DNA of 64,000 nt from FW021-bin31 sp964647485 (GTDB lineage: Bacteria > Bacteroidota > Bacteroidia > Chitinophagales > Chitinophagaceae), in NCBI GenBank assembly GCA_964647485.1, contig CAZYHV010000016.1:1-64000 (forward strand), written 5' to 3'. Of the stretch, positions 53,540 through 62,566 are shown in pieces. A program made the position numbers and the translations under genes. Under the pieces are notes generated by a model. It had not been told where the DNA came from, did no database searches, and worked only from the letters and a program-made list of their open reading frames with translations. Within the stretch, counting starts at the first letter, position 1; each line of letters starts with the position of its first letter.

Positions 53540-54805
53540 TTAATTTGCAGAAGAAGGGGTAGCTCCATAGTCAGCGACTCCTAATAGTTTCCATATAGGA
53601 TCTACATGGTAAACTTGTTTGTTAAAACGGTTACTAAGAATAATAACAGTGGTATGTTTGTCCTTTAATCGATAGAAGGAAGAAGTATTTCCATGCCACC
53701 ATCCGTTGTGATATACAATCTCTCTACCATCCGGATAGCAAAGTAAATGCCATCCAAAGCCATAATTTTTCAGTCCCGGATATTCATGACTATATGGGGT
53801 AAAAGCTTCTTTTAATTCCTTCTTTGTAAATAAATGACCCGGATAAAGGGCTTTGCTCCATTTAAGAAGATCTTCTGCAGTACTATATACATTTTTATCA
53901 CCTACAACACCATCAAAACATTCGTTGTCAATCGGTCGGGTACGATAATCGTAGGTTAAACTTCGATTGGGATAAGTTCTGCCGGTATTGGGATTATAAA
54001 CATAGGTATGTTTCATTCCTAACGGATCAAAAAAGGTTTTTTTGAAGAAGTTTTCCAGAGACATTCCTGTCACCTTCTGAATGATAGCTCCAAGTAGCAT
54101 AAAGTTCGTATTCGTATAACTATAGTGCTTGTTAGGAGGATTGTAACGGTCAGGATGATGTTTAATCATCATGTCGATAACATCTTGATTACTCATTAAA
54201 CTACTGATGTCATCTTTATAATCTCCGACAAAATAAAGATATTCCGGAAGACCACTTCGGTGTGTTAGTAAATCTTTTATGGTTACACCGGGATAATCTA
54301 ATTTGGGGAAGAATTTTTGAATAGAATCACTCACTTTTAGCTTTCCTTCCTTTTGTAAATATAGAATTCCCATGGAAGTAAAAGGCTTGGAAGTCGAGGC
54401 TAATTGAAAGGTAGTGTTTTTTGTAATAGGAGTTTTAGTGGCAAAATTGGCATATCCTTGGTGTTTCTCAAAAATAATAACACCTTTTCTGGCTACCAAC
54501 ATTGATCCATTAAATCTTGATCCTAAGGTATGATTATAGAAATAGTTTAATCCTTTTTGGATTTTCTTTGTCTCCGGTGAAGAAAGTACTGATTTTTTGT
54601 GAAAAGCAACAGAATCATAATAAGCTTTAGCTTCAAAGTAAGAACTATCTATATAGTCTTCCTCTGAGGACTCTCCCCGTGTCTGACAAGACTGTAGAAA
54701 AGGAAACAGGAAAAGAATTCCTATGATTAAAAAAAGTGAATCATAGTTATTCTTCTTCCTAAAACGAAAAAATAAATGATTGATATTTTTTTTCGATAAA
54801 AGCAT
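53540..54805 (-). CDS. Beta-lactamase-fold serine hydrolase, lipoprotein
   Basis: The protein has 421 residues; a rather long N-terminus leads to a lipobox 'FPFLQSCQTRGE'. The class C beta-lactamase/DD-peptidase-like domain shows 'FQLASTSKPFTSMGILYL' with the SxxK nucleophile, 'KHYSYTNTNFMLLGAI' with the Y-x-N element, and 'GWWHGNTSSF' as the third motif (HG-N in place of KTG). These enzymes hydrolyse esters, amides or peptidoglycan cross-links; true beta-lactamase action is unlikely. It is a single minus-strand gene convergent with pth. The substrate is unknown. Confidence 0.87.
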   Translation of the reverse strand: MLLSKKNINHLFFRFRKKNNYDSLFLIIGILFLFPFLQSCQTRGESSEEDYIDSSYFEAKAYYDSVAFHKKSVLSSPETKKIQKGLNYFYNHTLGSRFNGSMLVARKGVIIFEKHQGYANFATKTPITKNTTFQLASTSKPFTSMGILYLQKEGKLKVSDSIQKFFPKLDYPGVTIKDLLTHRSGLPEYLYFVGDYKDDISSLMSNQDVIDMMIKHHPDRYNPPNKHYSYTNTNFMLLGAIIQKVTGMSLENFFKKTFFDPLGMKHTYVYNPNTGRTYPNRSLTYDYRTRPIDNECFDGVVGDKNVYSTAEDLLKWSKALYPGHLFTKKELKEAFTPYSHEYPGLKNYGFGWHLLCYPDGREIVYHNGWWHGNTSSFYRLKDKHTTVIILSNRFNKQVYHVDPIWKLLGVADYGATPSSAN

Positions 54806-54911
54806 GATGCAAAGATAAGAAAAACAATAAAAAGGTCTATTCTTATGTCATATCTGTTTTGCTTTTTTCAAAAAAGATGCCAGAATTTTTATAATTAATT
54901 TAATAGATAAG

Positions 54912-54919
54912 TATCTTTG
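54912..54919 (+). promoter_or_regulatory. -7 promoter element TATCTTTG for serA
   Basis: The octamer fits TAnnTTTG and stands 27 bases before the GTG start. The expected -33 position is T-rich but has no TTTG. Confidence 0.45.
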
Positions 54920-54946
54920 CTGAAAATCAACTAAAAACTTAATATT

Positions 54947-56179
54947 GTGCAATCTACAAGTTATCCTAAGGAAAAAATTCGTGTTTTATTACTTGAAGGA
55001 ATCCATGATGAGGCAGTAAAGGCTTTTAAAAACGCTGGATATCAGCAGGTAGAGAAACTATCTAAAGCACTTTCAGAAGAAGAATTAATAGAAAAAATTA
55101 AAGGTGTCCATCTCATAGGAGTTCGATCTAAGACCCATATAACTAAAAAAGTGTTAAAATCTGCCGACAAACTTTTGGCAGTAGGATGTTTTTGTATCGG
55201 CACCAATCAGGTGGATTTAGAAGAAGCAACCAATCATGGGGTAGCGGTGTTTAATGCTCCTTATTCTAATACGCGTTCTGTAGCTGAATTGGTATTGGCA
55301 TTGTCTATTTTGTTAATAAGAAAAATACCGGATAAAAACAAAGCAGCTCATGAAGGAGTTTGGCTTAAATCCTCTAATGATAGTCATGAACTAAGAGGAA
55401 AGACTTTAGGAATTGTGGGGTATGGGAATATCGGTAGTCAAGTGAGCGTATTAGCAGAGGGGTTAGGGATGCATGTTATCTATTATGATACGGTTTCAAA
55501 GCTTCCTCTTGGGAATGCCGTCCAGGTGAAAACAATAGAAGAACTGATGTCTTCGTCAGATGTGATTACCCTTCATGTCCCGGCAGAAGAATCTACTAAG
55601 AATATGATAACGGCAGAAGTTTTATCTCATGCCAAAGAAGGTTCCATTTTTATTAATTATGCACGTGGAAATGTCGTAGATTTGGATGCATTGAGAGCAA
55701 CCATAGAATCCGGTCAAATCTCGGGAGCTGCTATTGATGTATATCCGTCAGAACCCAAGAAAAAAGGTGGAAATTTCACCTCTCCAATGCAAAAATTACC
55801 GAACGTGATCCTAACACCGCATATTGGAGGCTCTACTGAGGAAGCTCAGTATAATATAGGTCAGGATGTTAGCGGAAAGCTGTTACGGTATCTTGAGAGT
55901 GGTTCTAGTTTTGGATCACATTCTGTACCGGCACAGAATATTCCGATGCAAGAACATAGCCATCGGATTTTACATATCCATAAGAATGTTCCGGGAGTCC
56001 TTTCTGACATTAACGCGGCACTTTCGGCTGAGCATATTAATGTTTTGGGACAATATTTGAAAACCAATCCACAGATTGGATATGTTGTATTAGATGTAGA
56101 TCAGGAAGTGTCTACTCAGGCCTTTAAAATTTTAAGTGAAATCCCACATACCATCAAAACCCGATTACTGTTTGATTAG
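54947..56179 (+). CDS. serA: D-3-phosphoglycerate dehydrogenase with ACT domain
   Basis: The enzyme has 410 residues from a GTG start, the same length as the E. coli protein. The substrate part opens 'IRVLLLEGIHDEAVKAFKNA'. The NAD fold has 'LGIVGYGNIGSQVSVLAEGL', with catalytic 'NYARGNVVDLDAL' and 'PNVILTPHIGGSTEEAQYNI' (active-site His). The ACT domain ('ILHIHKNVPGVLSDINAALS') occupies the last 80 residues and usually gives serine feedback. It starts serine synthesis. It is a single gene ending in a strong shared terminator at 56206. Confidence 0.95.
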   Translation: MQSTSYPKEKIRVLLLEGIHDEAVKAFKNAGYQQVEKLSKALSEEELIEKIKGVHLIGVRSKTHITKKVLKSADKLLAVGCFCIGTNQVDLEEATNHGVAVFNAPYSNTRSVAELVLALSILLIRKIPDKNKAAHEGVWLKSSNDSHELRGKTLGIVGYGNIGSQVSVLAEGLGMHVIYYDTVSKLPLGNAVQVKTIEELMSSSDVITLHVPAEESTKNMITAEVLSHAKEGSIFINYARGNVVDLDALRATIESGQISGAAIDVYPSEPKKKGGNFTSPMQKLPNVILTPHIGGSTEEAQYNIGQDVSGKLLRYLESGSSFGSHSVPAQNIPMQEHSHRILHIHKNVPGVLSDINAALSAEHINVLGQYLKTNPQIGYVVLDVDQEVSTQAFKILSEIPHTIKTRLLFD

Positions 56180-56205
56180 TTGGTAGTTTGTTGAGAAGTA
56201 AATAG

Positions 56206-56246
56206 AGTAGCCGTTTCGTAATGATGAAACGGCTACTTTATTTTTT
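56206..56246. terminator. Bidirectional terminator between serA and the slipin gene
   Basis: AGTAGCCGTTTC (56206-56217) pairs perfectly over 12 bases with GAAACGGCTACT (56226-56237). A T-rich tract follows on the + strand and the two genes converge here. Confidence 0.88.
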
Positions 56247-57081
56247 ATTCTTCTTTGTTGGCGGAATCGGAATCTTCTCCTCCTTTTGGACTCTCTTCTT
56301 TCTTTTTAAAAGGGAAGTCTTTCATCTCCAATTGTGCTCCTTTTTTCATAAAAGGACTGATGAGATCAACGGGAATAGGGAAGAGGGTAGTAGAATTATT
56401 TTCAGCGGCTATGTCCTGGAGTGTTTGAAGATAACGCAGCGTCAAAGCACTGGGCTCTTTTCCTAAGACAAGCGCTGCATCCGCTAACTTTTGGGAGGCT
56501 TGAAATTCTCCTTCTGCTGAAATTACTTTAGAGCGCCTTTCTCTTTCTGCTTCAGCTTGTCTTGCCATTGCCCGTTGCATCTCCTGGGGTAGATCTACTT
56601 GTTTTACCTCTACATTCGATACTTTTACCCCCCATGGATTGGTATGGTCATCAATAATTTCTTGAAGTTTTAAATTGATTTTATCTCTTTGAGAGAGTAA
56701 ATCGTCTAATTCTAATTGACCAAGTACACTACGTAATGTAGTTTGCGAAATCTGGGAGGTGGCGAACATATAATTCTCAACATCTATTACTGCTTTATCC
56801 GGTGATAGTACTCTGAAGTAAACAACAGCATTCACTTTTACTGAAACATTATCACTGGTGATGATATCTTGTGTTGGAACGTCTAAGGTTACTGTTCGTA
56901 GACTTACCCGAACCATTTTATCAATGATCGGAATTAAGAAAATAAGCCCGGGTCCTCTTGAATCTTCTCCAACCAATCGACCTAGTCTAAAGATGACTCC
57001 TCGTTCATATTCTTTTAGGATTTTGATGGAATTAGCAAGAATAATGATAATAAATAGGAGAATAACTGCGATAAAAACCAT
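56245..57081 (-). CDS. Slipin/stomatin-like SPFH membrane protein
   Basis: This 278-residue protein has an N-terminal membrane helix (MVFIAVILLFIIIILANSI). The SPFH domain follows: 'YERGVIFRLGRLVGEDSRGP', 'RTVTLDVPTQDIITSDNVSV' and 'LRSVLGQLELDDLLSQRDKI'. A coiled coil with 'RQAEAERERRSKVISAEGEF' leads to a charged tail. Slipins form ring-like membrane assemblies and often sit beside an NfeD protease-like gene, which is missing here. It is probably involved in membrane quality control; no direct evidence. Its stop codon overlaps the bidirectional terminator. Confidence 0.9.
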   Translation of the reverse strand: MVFIAVILLFIIIILANSIKILKEYERGVIFRLGRLVGEDSRGPGLIFLIPIIDKMVRVSLRTVTLDVPTQDIITSDNVSVKVNAVVYFRVLSPDKAVIDVENYMFATSQISQTTLRSVLGQLELDDLLSQRDKINLKLQEIIDDHTNPWGVKVSNVEVKQVDLPQEMQRAMARQAEAERERRSKVISAEGEFQASQKLADAALVLGKEPSALTLRYLQTLQDIAAENNSTTLFPIPVDLISPFMKKGAQLEMKDFPFKKKEESPKGGEDSDSANKEE

Positions 57082-57172
57082 GATGATAAACTTAGAAGAT
57101 AAAATATGAAAGGGTAAATATACATAACAATCCTTAGAATGATGTAAATAACATTCCTTTCTGAAAGTAATC

Positions 57173-57203
57173 TTTGAAGTCTTTTAAAATTCGTGTAGGT
57201 TTG
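57173..57203 (+). promoter_or_regulatory. Consensus promoter TTTG-N19-TAGGTTTG for ccmC
   Basis: TTTG (57173-57176) and TAGGTTTG (57196-57203) match both Bacteroidota promoter boxes at the standard 19-base spacing. The ATG follows 37 bases later. Confidence 0.7.
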
Positions 57204-57240
57204 CAGTCACGTATTATTAGGGACTATTAATTCCATAGGG

Positions 57241-57909
57241 ATGAAAAAATATTGGTGGAAAATTCTTAGCATTTTGTTATTGCTTTATGTGATTATAGCA
57301 GGCTTTTTAATTCGGGTGCCTCATTTAGTTATTCTTCATGAAACTGTTAGGAATTTATTTTTCCATGTTCCGATGTGGATGGCAATGTTTACCTTGTTTT
57401 CAGTGTCTTTTATCTGTGCCATTTTGTATTTAAGAAAGGGCGAATTTAAATATGATATTGCCGGAGAAGCATCAGCGAGTGTAGGACTTGTTTTTGGGGT
57501 GATAGGATTAGTAACCGGAGCCGTTTGGGCAAAGTTTACCTGGGGGCAATTCTGGAGTAATGATCCGAAGCAATTGTATACCGGAGCCGCTTTATTGATC
57601 TATTTTGCCTATTTTGTGTTAAGAAATTCTTTTACGGATATTGACAACAGAGCAAAGGTAGCTGCGGTCTATAATATCTTCGCTTTTGCATTATTGATTC
57701 CATTAACCATTGTGATTCCAAGAATAACGGACTCTCTCCATCCCGGGAATGGGGGAAATCCGGGATTTGATATATATGATTCTACCGGACATCTTAAAGA
57801 AGTATTATATCCGGCGTTTATCGGTTGGACACTTTTGGGGTGCTGGTGTTTCAATCTTGCATATCGGTTTAAGAAGTTAAGGTATAAAAAGTTGTTTCAG
57901 AAATTATAG
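57241..57909 (+). CDS. ccmC: Haem exporter-like cytochrome c biogenesis protein CcmC
   Basis: This 222-residue protein has six membrane helices. The tryptophan-rich haem-handling motif is 'VWAKFTWGQFWSNDPKQ', the W-x-x-F-W-x-x-x-W-x-x-D-P pattern of CcmC/CcsA proteins. Histidines flank it at 'LHETVRNLFFHVPMWMAMF' and in the later 'ITDSLHPGN'. It handles haem for cytochrome c maturation in the periplasm. It has a good promoter of its own and is followed by the ccmD-like gene after 37 bases. The other ccm genes, such as the CcmB and CcmA transport parts, are not in the window. Confidence 0.9.
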   Translation: MKKYWWKILSILLLLYVIIAGFLIRVPHLVILHETVRNLFFHVPMWMAMFTLFSVSFICAILYLRKGEFKYDIAGEASASVGLVFGVIGLVTGAVWAKFTWGQFWSNDPKQLYTGAALLIYFAYFVLRNSFTDIDNRAKVAAVYNIFAFALLIPLTIVIPRITDSLHPGNGGNPGFDIYDSTGHLKEVLYPAFIGWTLLGCWCFNLAYRFKKLRYKKLFQKL

Positions 57910-57911
57910 GG

Positions 57912-57919
57912 TACCTTTG
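57912..57919 (+). promoter_or_regulatory. Possible internal -7 element TACCTTTG before ccmD
   Basis: An exact TAnnTTTG lies directly behind the ccmC stop and 28 bases before ccmD. A TTG at 57892 gives a 17-base spacer, slightly short. Confidence 0.3.
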
Positions 57920-57946
57920 TAAGGAGGTTTTAAAATTAATAAAGGA

Positions 57947-58165
57947 ATGAAAGCTTTCATAAAAAAAATGTATTTGTTTCTGCTTTGCATGGGCATGCCG
58001 GCGCTCATTTTTGCTAATGATAAAGTACAAATGGCCGGTGTAATGAGGAGTAATGGTAAGATTTATGTTGTAGTTGCTGTCTTAGTCATTATTTTTATTG
58101 GAATTGTCTTATTTTTAATTAGCTTAGATAGAAAAATTCGTAAATTGGAAAAAGAGAATAAGTAA
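57947..58165 (+). CDS. CcmD-family small membrane protein
   Basis: The product has 72 residues. A signal-like N-terminus (MKKMYLFLLCMGMPALIFA region) is followed by one helix ('IYVVVAVLVIIFIGIVLFLI') and a charged end 'LDRKIRKLEKENK'. CcmD-like proteins help CcmC release holo-CcmE in cytochrome c maturation. Size, topology and place directly after ccmC support the call; sequence similarity in this family is always low. Confidence 0.75.
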   Translation: MKAFIKKMYLFLLCMGMPALIFANDKVQMAGVMRSNGKIYVVVAVLVIIFIGIVLFLISLDRKIRKLEKENK

Positions 58166-58176
58166 GGATACTTTTG
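58145..58176 (+). promoter_or_regulatory. Promoter for the dehydrogenase gene (TTG-N21-TACTTTTG)
   Basis: TACTTTTG (58169-58176) fits the -7 consensus, with a TTG at 58145-58147 upstream at 21 bases. It overlaps the end of ccmD and lies 35 bases before the ATG. Confidence 0.45.
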
Positions 58177-58211
58177 CTCTTATCTATTTTTAACATTTAA
58201 ATTGTCTATTC

Positions 58212-59630
58212 ATGCCAGAAAATAACACTTATAGTTTTTTCGAAGGAATTGAGAATAATTTTGAAAAAGCGGCCCAGCATACAGATTGGGACAGGGGAAT
58301 CTTAGAACAGATTAAAGCTTGTAATTCTGTTTATAGAATGCGTTTTCCCGTAAAAATAAATAATGACGTGCAAGTCGTTGAGGCCTATCGGGTGCAACAT
58401 TCTCACCATAAACTTCCTTGTAAGGGAGGAATACGATTTAGTCATAAGGTGGATCAGGATGAAGTGATGGCTCTTGCGGCACTGATGACATACAAATGTG
58501 CTATTGTTAATGTGCCTTTTGGAGGAGCCAAAGGAGGAATAAAGATAAGTCCTAGAGATTATAGCCCATACCAATTGGAGAAAATAACGAGAAGATATAC
58601 TTCTGAGTTAGTTAAGAAAAACTGTATAGGCCCGGCCTTGGATGTCCCTGCTCCCGATTATGGAACAGGAGCACGAGAAATGAGTTGGATTTTAGATACG
58701 TATCAGGGTATTAAAACCGGAGAAATAGATAGTTTGGGTTGTGTTACGGGGAAACCTGTCCCTCAGGGTGGTGTTAGAGGAAGAACGGAAGCAACCGGCT
58801 TAGGGGTGTTTTATGGGCTGAAAGAAGTCTGTGAAAATAAGGATACAATGGATAGAATCGGACTTGATGCCGGTGTAGAAGGGAAGAATGTGGTGATTCA
58901 GGGTTTTGGAAATGTAGGTTTTAATGCAGCCAAGTGCTTTTATGAAGCCGGTGCTAAAATTACCTGTATCATTGAATATGATGGTGCGATATATGATCCT
59001 AATGGATTAGATCCGATCACCGTTCAACAATTCAGAAAAGAAACGGGTTCTATTTTGGGCTTTGAGAATTCGAAGAAATTACATCAAAATACGGATGGCT
59101 TGGAATTAGATTGTGATATTCTTATTCCGGCTGCTTTAGAAAGAGTTATCCATAAGGATAATGCGTCAAAGATCAAAGCCAAAATTATAGGAGAAGCAGC
59201 CAATGGTCCGGTAACCCCGGAAGCTGATATTATCCTGGCTAAGAAAAATGTATTGGTCGTACCGGATATGTTTTTAAATGCCGGAGGGGTTACAGTATCT
59301 TATTTTGAATGGTTGAAGAATTTGAGTCATGTGCGCTACGGTAGAATGGAGAAGCGTTTTAGTGAGAATATGCATCATCATATTTTGGGACAAATTGAAG
59401 AATTAACAGGAAAGCGGGTCAATGAACAGGAACGGAAGTTTATTTTACATGGTGCAGATGAAGTAGATTTGGTCTATTCGGGACTGGAAGGAACAATGAT
59501 TCAGGCGGTGAATGAGATCAGAGAAATTTGGTTCGGAAGAAAAGAAGTGAAAGATATGCGTACTGCTGCTTATATATGTGCTATTGATAAAGTGGCTGTA
59601 GCATATTCTCAATTAGGAATCTTCCCCTAG
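58212..59630 (+). CDS. Glu/Leu/Phe/Val-type amino-acid dehydrogenase (glutamate dehydrogenase-like)
   Basis: The enzyme has 472 residues. The catalytic half shows 'HHKLPCKGGIRFS' and 'VNVPFGGAKGGIKISPRDYS' with the substrate lysines, then 'ALDVPAPDYGTGAREMSWIL' with the catalytic Asp. The NAD(P) fold has 'NVVIQGFGNVGFNAAKCFYE'. It most resembles glutamate dehydrogenases, interconverting glutamate with 2-oxoglutarate and ammonia. It is longer than the 410-430 residue NAD type and has extra sequence around 'DAGVEGKNV'. It is a single gene with its own promoter and a strong terminator. Cofactor choice is not clear. Confidence 0.88.
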   Translation: MPENNTYSFFEGIENNFEKAAQHTDWDRGILEQIKACNSVYRMRFPVKINNDVQVVEAYRVQHSHHKLPCKGGIRFSHKVDQDEVMALAALMTYKCAIVNVPFGGAKGGIKISPRDYSPYQLEKITRRYTSELVKKNCIGPALDVPAPDYGTGAREMSWILDTYQGIKTGEIDSLGCVTGKPVPQGGVRGRTEATGLGVFYGLKEVCENKDTMDRIGLDAGVEGKNVVIQGFGNVGFNAAKCFYEAGAKITCIIEYDGAIYDPNGLDPITVQQFRKETGSILGFENSKKLHQNTDGLELDCDILIPAALERVIHKDNASKIKAKIIGEAANGPVTPEADIILAKKNVLVVPDMFLNAGGVTVSYFEWLKNLSHVRYGRMEKRFSENMHHHILGQIEELTGKRVNEQERKFILHGADEVDLVYSGLEGTMIQAVNEIREIWFGRKEVKDMRTAAYICAIDKVAVAYSQLGIFP

Positions 59631-59651
59631 TTAAAGAGAAATGGAGAAAAA

Positions 59652-59690
59652 AAAGCTGTTCAGGATTGGATACTGAATGGCTTTTTTTTT
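59652..59690 (+). terminator. Terminator after the dehydrogenase gene
   Basis: AAGCTGTTCAG (59653-59663) pairs with CTGAATGGCTT (59673-59683), eleven pairs including two G-T. A long T-run follows. Confidence 0.88.
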
Positions 59691-59709
59691 AGGTGGGAAG
59701 AAATATTTA

Positions 59710-60813
59710 TTATTCGTCGAACAGGTAAGGAATGGATACTCTAAAGGCTTTAGGTCGATAAAAATTTGGATTTTGATGCCCTTCTTTGCAAATATTTATA
59801 CAGTCAGAATATCCATTGATAGAGTAGGTGATTAAGAGCTCATTATGGTCATTGATATAGGCGGGATGTGCGATGGGGAAATAGAAAAAAGGGTAATGAC
59901 CTTGCAGGGTATCATCAATGGTATAGATCGTTTTCTTTTTAGAAAAGGGTCCTGTTGGAAAATCACTGACGGATGCAAAAATCCTTTTTCCTTGATCGCA
60001 GCCTACGCTAAATTCAGAACTGAGTAGAAGATATTTACCATTTACAAAGCTTACATGGATGCTATTGGAAGCACTTTCTGTAATTTTTACTGCTTCATCT
60101 ACCTCTTGACTCCATTTTTTACCGTTCCAAAACTCCCAGTATCCATTGGGATTTCCTAGAGGAATACGAGCGACAAAGACCTCTCCTTTGAGTTGGGCTA
60201 ATTTACAGCCAAAAGCATAAATATATCCTGCTTTTTTGTCTTTTATGAATCCTTTTCCAAAATCAATTCCTTGAAAGGAGGGTAAAGTATCATAAGAAAC
60301 AACTTTTTGATTAGAGAGTGTCATCTTTGCCCATTGGTCTTGTCCTGAATTTTTCCAGCTCCAGGCTCCTCCTTCCGCTGTTTTCTCTAAAGCACTCAAG
60401 TAGATGAAAATGGTATCCCCAAGTTGAAATCCGTTTTCCGGCCAAAACCAATAATGATTATCCGGAGTATTCTTAAAAAGGCTTTTGACTTTTTTGCTTT
60501 TTCCTATAAGGGTTTGAGCATCTTGAGGTCTCCAATCGTCCTTGTCTTGGAGTAAAGCTCCATTTCTTACTTGAAATAAGCAGGGGATTTTCTTTGTTTT
60601 AGGATTATAATCATTGATATGGCTATCTCCAAACAGCCATAGTATTTTCTGATTAGATAATGATATTGAAAGAGCTCCATCCCCTGCAATCCATCCACTA
60701 TCTCTTTGGAAAAACTGAGTAACCATAGTATCCTTATGAGCAATATTGGTCGGTATCGAGTCTTTCTGCTGATGAGTGAAAGAGAAAATAAGTAGTGCAA
60801 ATAATAACTTCAT
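59710..60813 (-). CDS. Secreted DUF4185/DUF5005-like beta-propeller protein
   Basis: The protein has 367 residues with a short signal region (MKLLFALLIFSFTHQ). The text 'GWIAGDGALSISLSNQKILW' with 'LFGDSHI', then 'NHYWFWPENGFQLGDTIFI', 'YIYAFGCKLAQLKGEVFVAR' and 'ELLITYSINGYSDCI' resembles the propeller families DUF4185 and DUF5005, related in fold to sugar-processing enzymes. The putative function is binding or cleaving a surface glycan; unproven. It lies on the minus strand 52 bases downstream of the cysI stop, and may be read from that operon or alone. Confidence 0.6.
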   Translation of the reverse strand: MKLLFALLIFSFTHQQKDSIPTNIAHKDTMVTQFFQRDSGWIAGDGALSISLSNQKILWLFGDSHINDYNPKTKKIPCLFQVRNGALLQDKDDWRPQDAQTLIGKSKKVKSLFKNTPDNHYWFWPENGFQLGDTIFIYLSALEKTAEGGAWSWKNSGQDQWAKMTLSNQKVVSYDTLPSFQGIDFGKGFIKDKKAGYIYAFGCKLAQLKGEVFVARIPLGNPNGYWEFWNGKKWSQEVDEAVKITESASNSIHVSFVNGKYLLLSSEFSVGCDQGKRIFASVSDFPTGPFSKKKTIYTIDDTLQGHYPFFYFPIAHPAYINDHNELLITYSINGYSDCINICKEGHQNPNFYRPKAFRVSIPYLFDE

Positions 60814-60865
60814 AGCCGGTTGTGAAACAATTGATCTTCAAAGAAAGATACAATTTTTATTGTTT

Positions 60866-62539
60866 CTATTCGACTATTTTTTTACGATGCACAAAATCTC
60901 CAAAATGTTCTCCTTTTTTTCTTTCTTTAGAATAACTTTCAATAATGGGTTCTAAGGTTGCTAAGATATCCTTTTCGGCGAGCATTTCTTTATGTAATGT
61001 ATTCAGTCGATCACCATTATGGCTTGCTCCTAAATATAAGTTGTATTTGCCGATGGCCTTACCAATCAGTCCGATTTCTCCCAAACGAGATCTTGCACAA
61101 CCATTTGGACATCCTGTCATCCTAATCACAATGGATTCTTTTTCGAGTCCGTTTTTCTCTATAATAACATCCAATTTGTCGATTAAGAAGGGGAGATACC
61201 GTTCAGACTCGGCAAATGCAAGTCCACAGGTGTTTAACGCAACACAGGCCATCGAGGCACGTCTTAACTCGGTATGGGATTCATTGTTTAATACGCCATG
61301 TTTGTCCAGAATGGCTTCGATTTTTTTCTTATCCTTTTCTTCGACATTAGCAACAATAAGGTTTTGATTTCCCGTAAGTCTAAAGTCTCCTTTATGAAAC
61401 TGAGCAAGTTCTCTCAACGCATCTTTAAGGGTGTATCCTTCTTGGTTTTTTACCCTTCCGTTTTCAACAAATAAGGTGTAAAACCATTTGTTATTAATTC
61501 CTTTCAGCCAACCATATTGATCTCCATTATTGTCAAAATGGAAAGGTTTAGCTTTTTCCAATTTCCAACCTAATCTATTTTCTAACTCTTCTACGAACCA
61601 ATCTACCCCTCTGTCATCAATCGTATATTTTAGCCGGGCATGCTTTCTCTCTTTTCGGTCTCCAAAATCCCTTTGAATCTCTACAATGTTTTTGGAAACT
61701 TCTACAATATCCTTCGGTGAAATGAAACCAATTACATCGCCTAATCGGGGATAAGTGGTATCATCTCCGAATGTGGCTCCCATACCGCCACCAACAGTGA
61801 CATTAAAGCCTTTTAATTTACCCTCTTCCTCAATGACAATATAACCTAAATCACTCGCGTAGATGTCAATATCATTATTAGGAGGAGTAACTAAACCTAT
61901 TTTGAATTTACGAGGCAGATATCTGTTTTTATAAAGCGGTTCTTGTTCCTCTTTGGTATCCTTCACTTTCTCCTCATCCAACCAGATTTCATAATAAGCT
62001 CGTGACTTGGGCTTAAAGTATTCACTTAATTCATTGGCATAGCTAAAAACTTCCTCATAGACCTTTGATTGATAGGGATTAGGGTTGCACATTACATTTC
62101 TATTCACGTCACCGCAAGCTGCGATCGTGCTCATCAATGCCTTATTAATTTTAAAGATAGAGTTTTTTAGATTATGCTTAAGAATTCCGTGAAGTTGAAA
62201 AGATTGGCGCGTAGTCAGCTTCATGGTTCCATTCCCATAATCTTCTGAAATCTTATCTAAAACAAGCCATTGGTCGGTAGAAACTACCCCTCCGGCTGCT
62301 CTTACTCTAACAAAAAACTGATATAGCGGCTCCAACTTTTGTTTTTTCCGTTCTTTTTCTAAATCTCTATCATGTTGTTGATAAGATCCGTGAAATTTAA
62401 GGATTTTTACATCATCCGGAGGTAAAGCTCCGGTTAATGGATCTTTTAATGATTCTTTAATATTGGCTCTCAGATAATCACTTTGTTCTTTTAGGTGCTC
62501 ATCGTATGAGAGATTTTCATCGGTTATTTTAACTGCCAT
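60866..62539 (-). CDS. cysI: Sulfite reductase hemoprotein subunit
   Basis: The enzyme has 557 residues. Both sulfite/nitrite reductase repeats are present: 'KLTTRQSFQLHGILKHNLKN' and 'FRLTGNQNLIVANVEEKDKK'. The iron-sulfur and sirohaem cysteines are in 'CVALNTCGLAFAESERYLP' and 'RMTGCPNGCARSRLGEIG'. It takes six electrons to reduce sulfite to sulfide in assimilation. It is 27 bases behind cysJ, forming the NADPH enzyme. The rest of the sulfate pathway is outside the window. Confidence 0.95.
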   Translation of the reverse strand: MAVKITDENLSYDEHLKEQSDYLRANIKESLKDPLTGALPPDDVKILKFHGSYQQHDRDLEKERKKQKLEPLYQFFVRVRAAGGVVSTDQWLVLDKISEDYGNGTMKLTTRQSFQLHGILKHNLKNSIFKINKALMSTIAACGDVNRNVMCNPNPYQSKVYEEVFSYANELSEYFKPKSRAYYEIWLDEEKVKDTKEEQEPLYKNRYLPRKFKIGLVTPPNNDIDIYASDLGYIVIEEEGKLKGFNVTVGGGMGATFGDDTTYPRLGDVIGFISPKDIVEVSKNIVEIQRDFGDRKERKHARLKYTIDDRGVDWFVEELENRLGWKLEKAKPFHFDNNGDQYGWLKGINNKWFYTLFVENGRVKNQEGYTLKDALRELAQFHKGDFRLTGNQNLIVANVEEKDKKKIEAILDKHGVLNNESHTELRRASMACVALNTCGLAFAESERYLPFLIDKLDVIIEKNGLEKESIVIRMTGCPNGCARSRLGEIGLIGKAIGKYNLYLGASHNGDRLNTLHKEMLAEKDILATLEPIIESYSKERKKGEHFGDFVHRKKIVE

Positions 62540-62566
62540 TTTTTTTCTATTTAAAGGTTTTAATCT

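Noticed and set aside
53540..54805. Antibiotic-inactivating beta-lactamase
   Set aside because: The fold and SxxK/YxN motifs fit, but the third motif and the lipoprotein form fit general serine hydrolases better.
60945..61367. Plus-strand open frame inside cysI
   Set aside because: It is a shadow of the strongly conserved minus-strand sulfite reductase.
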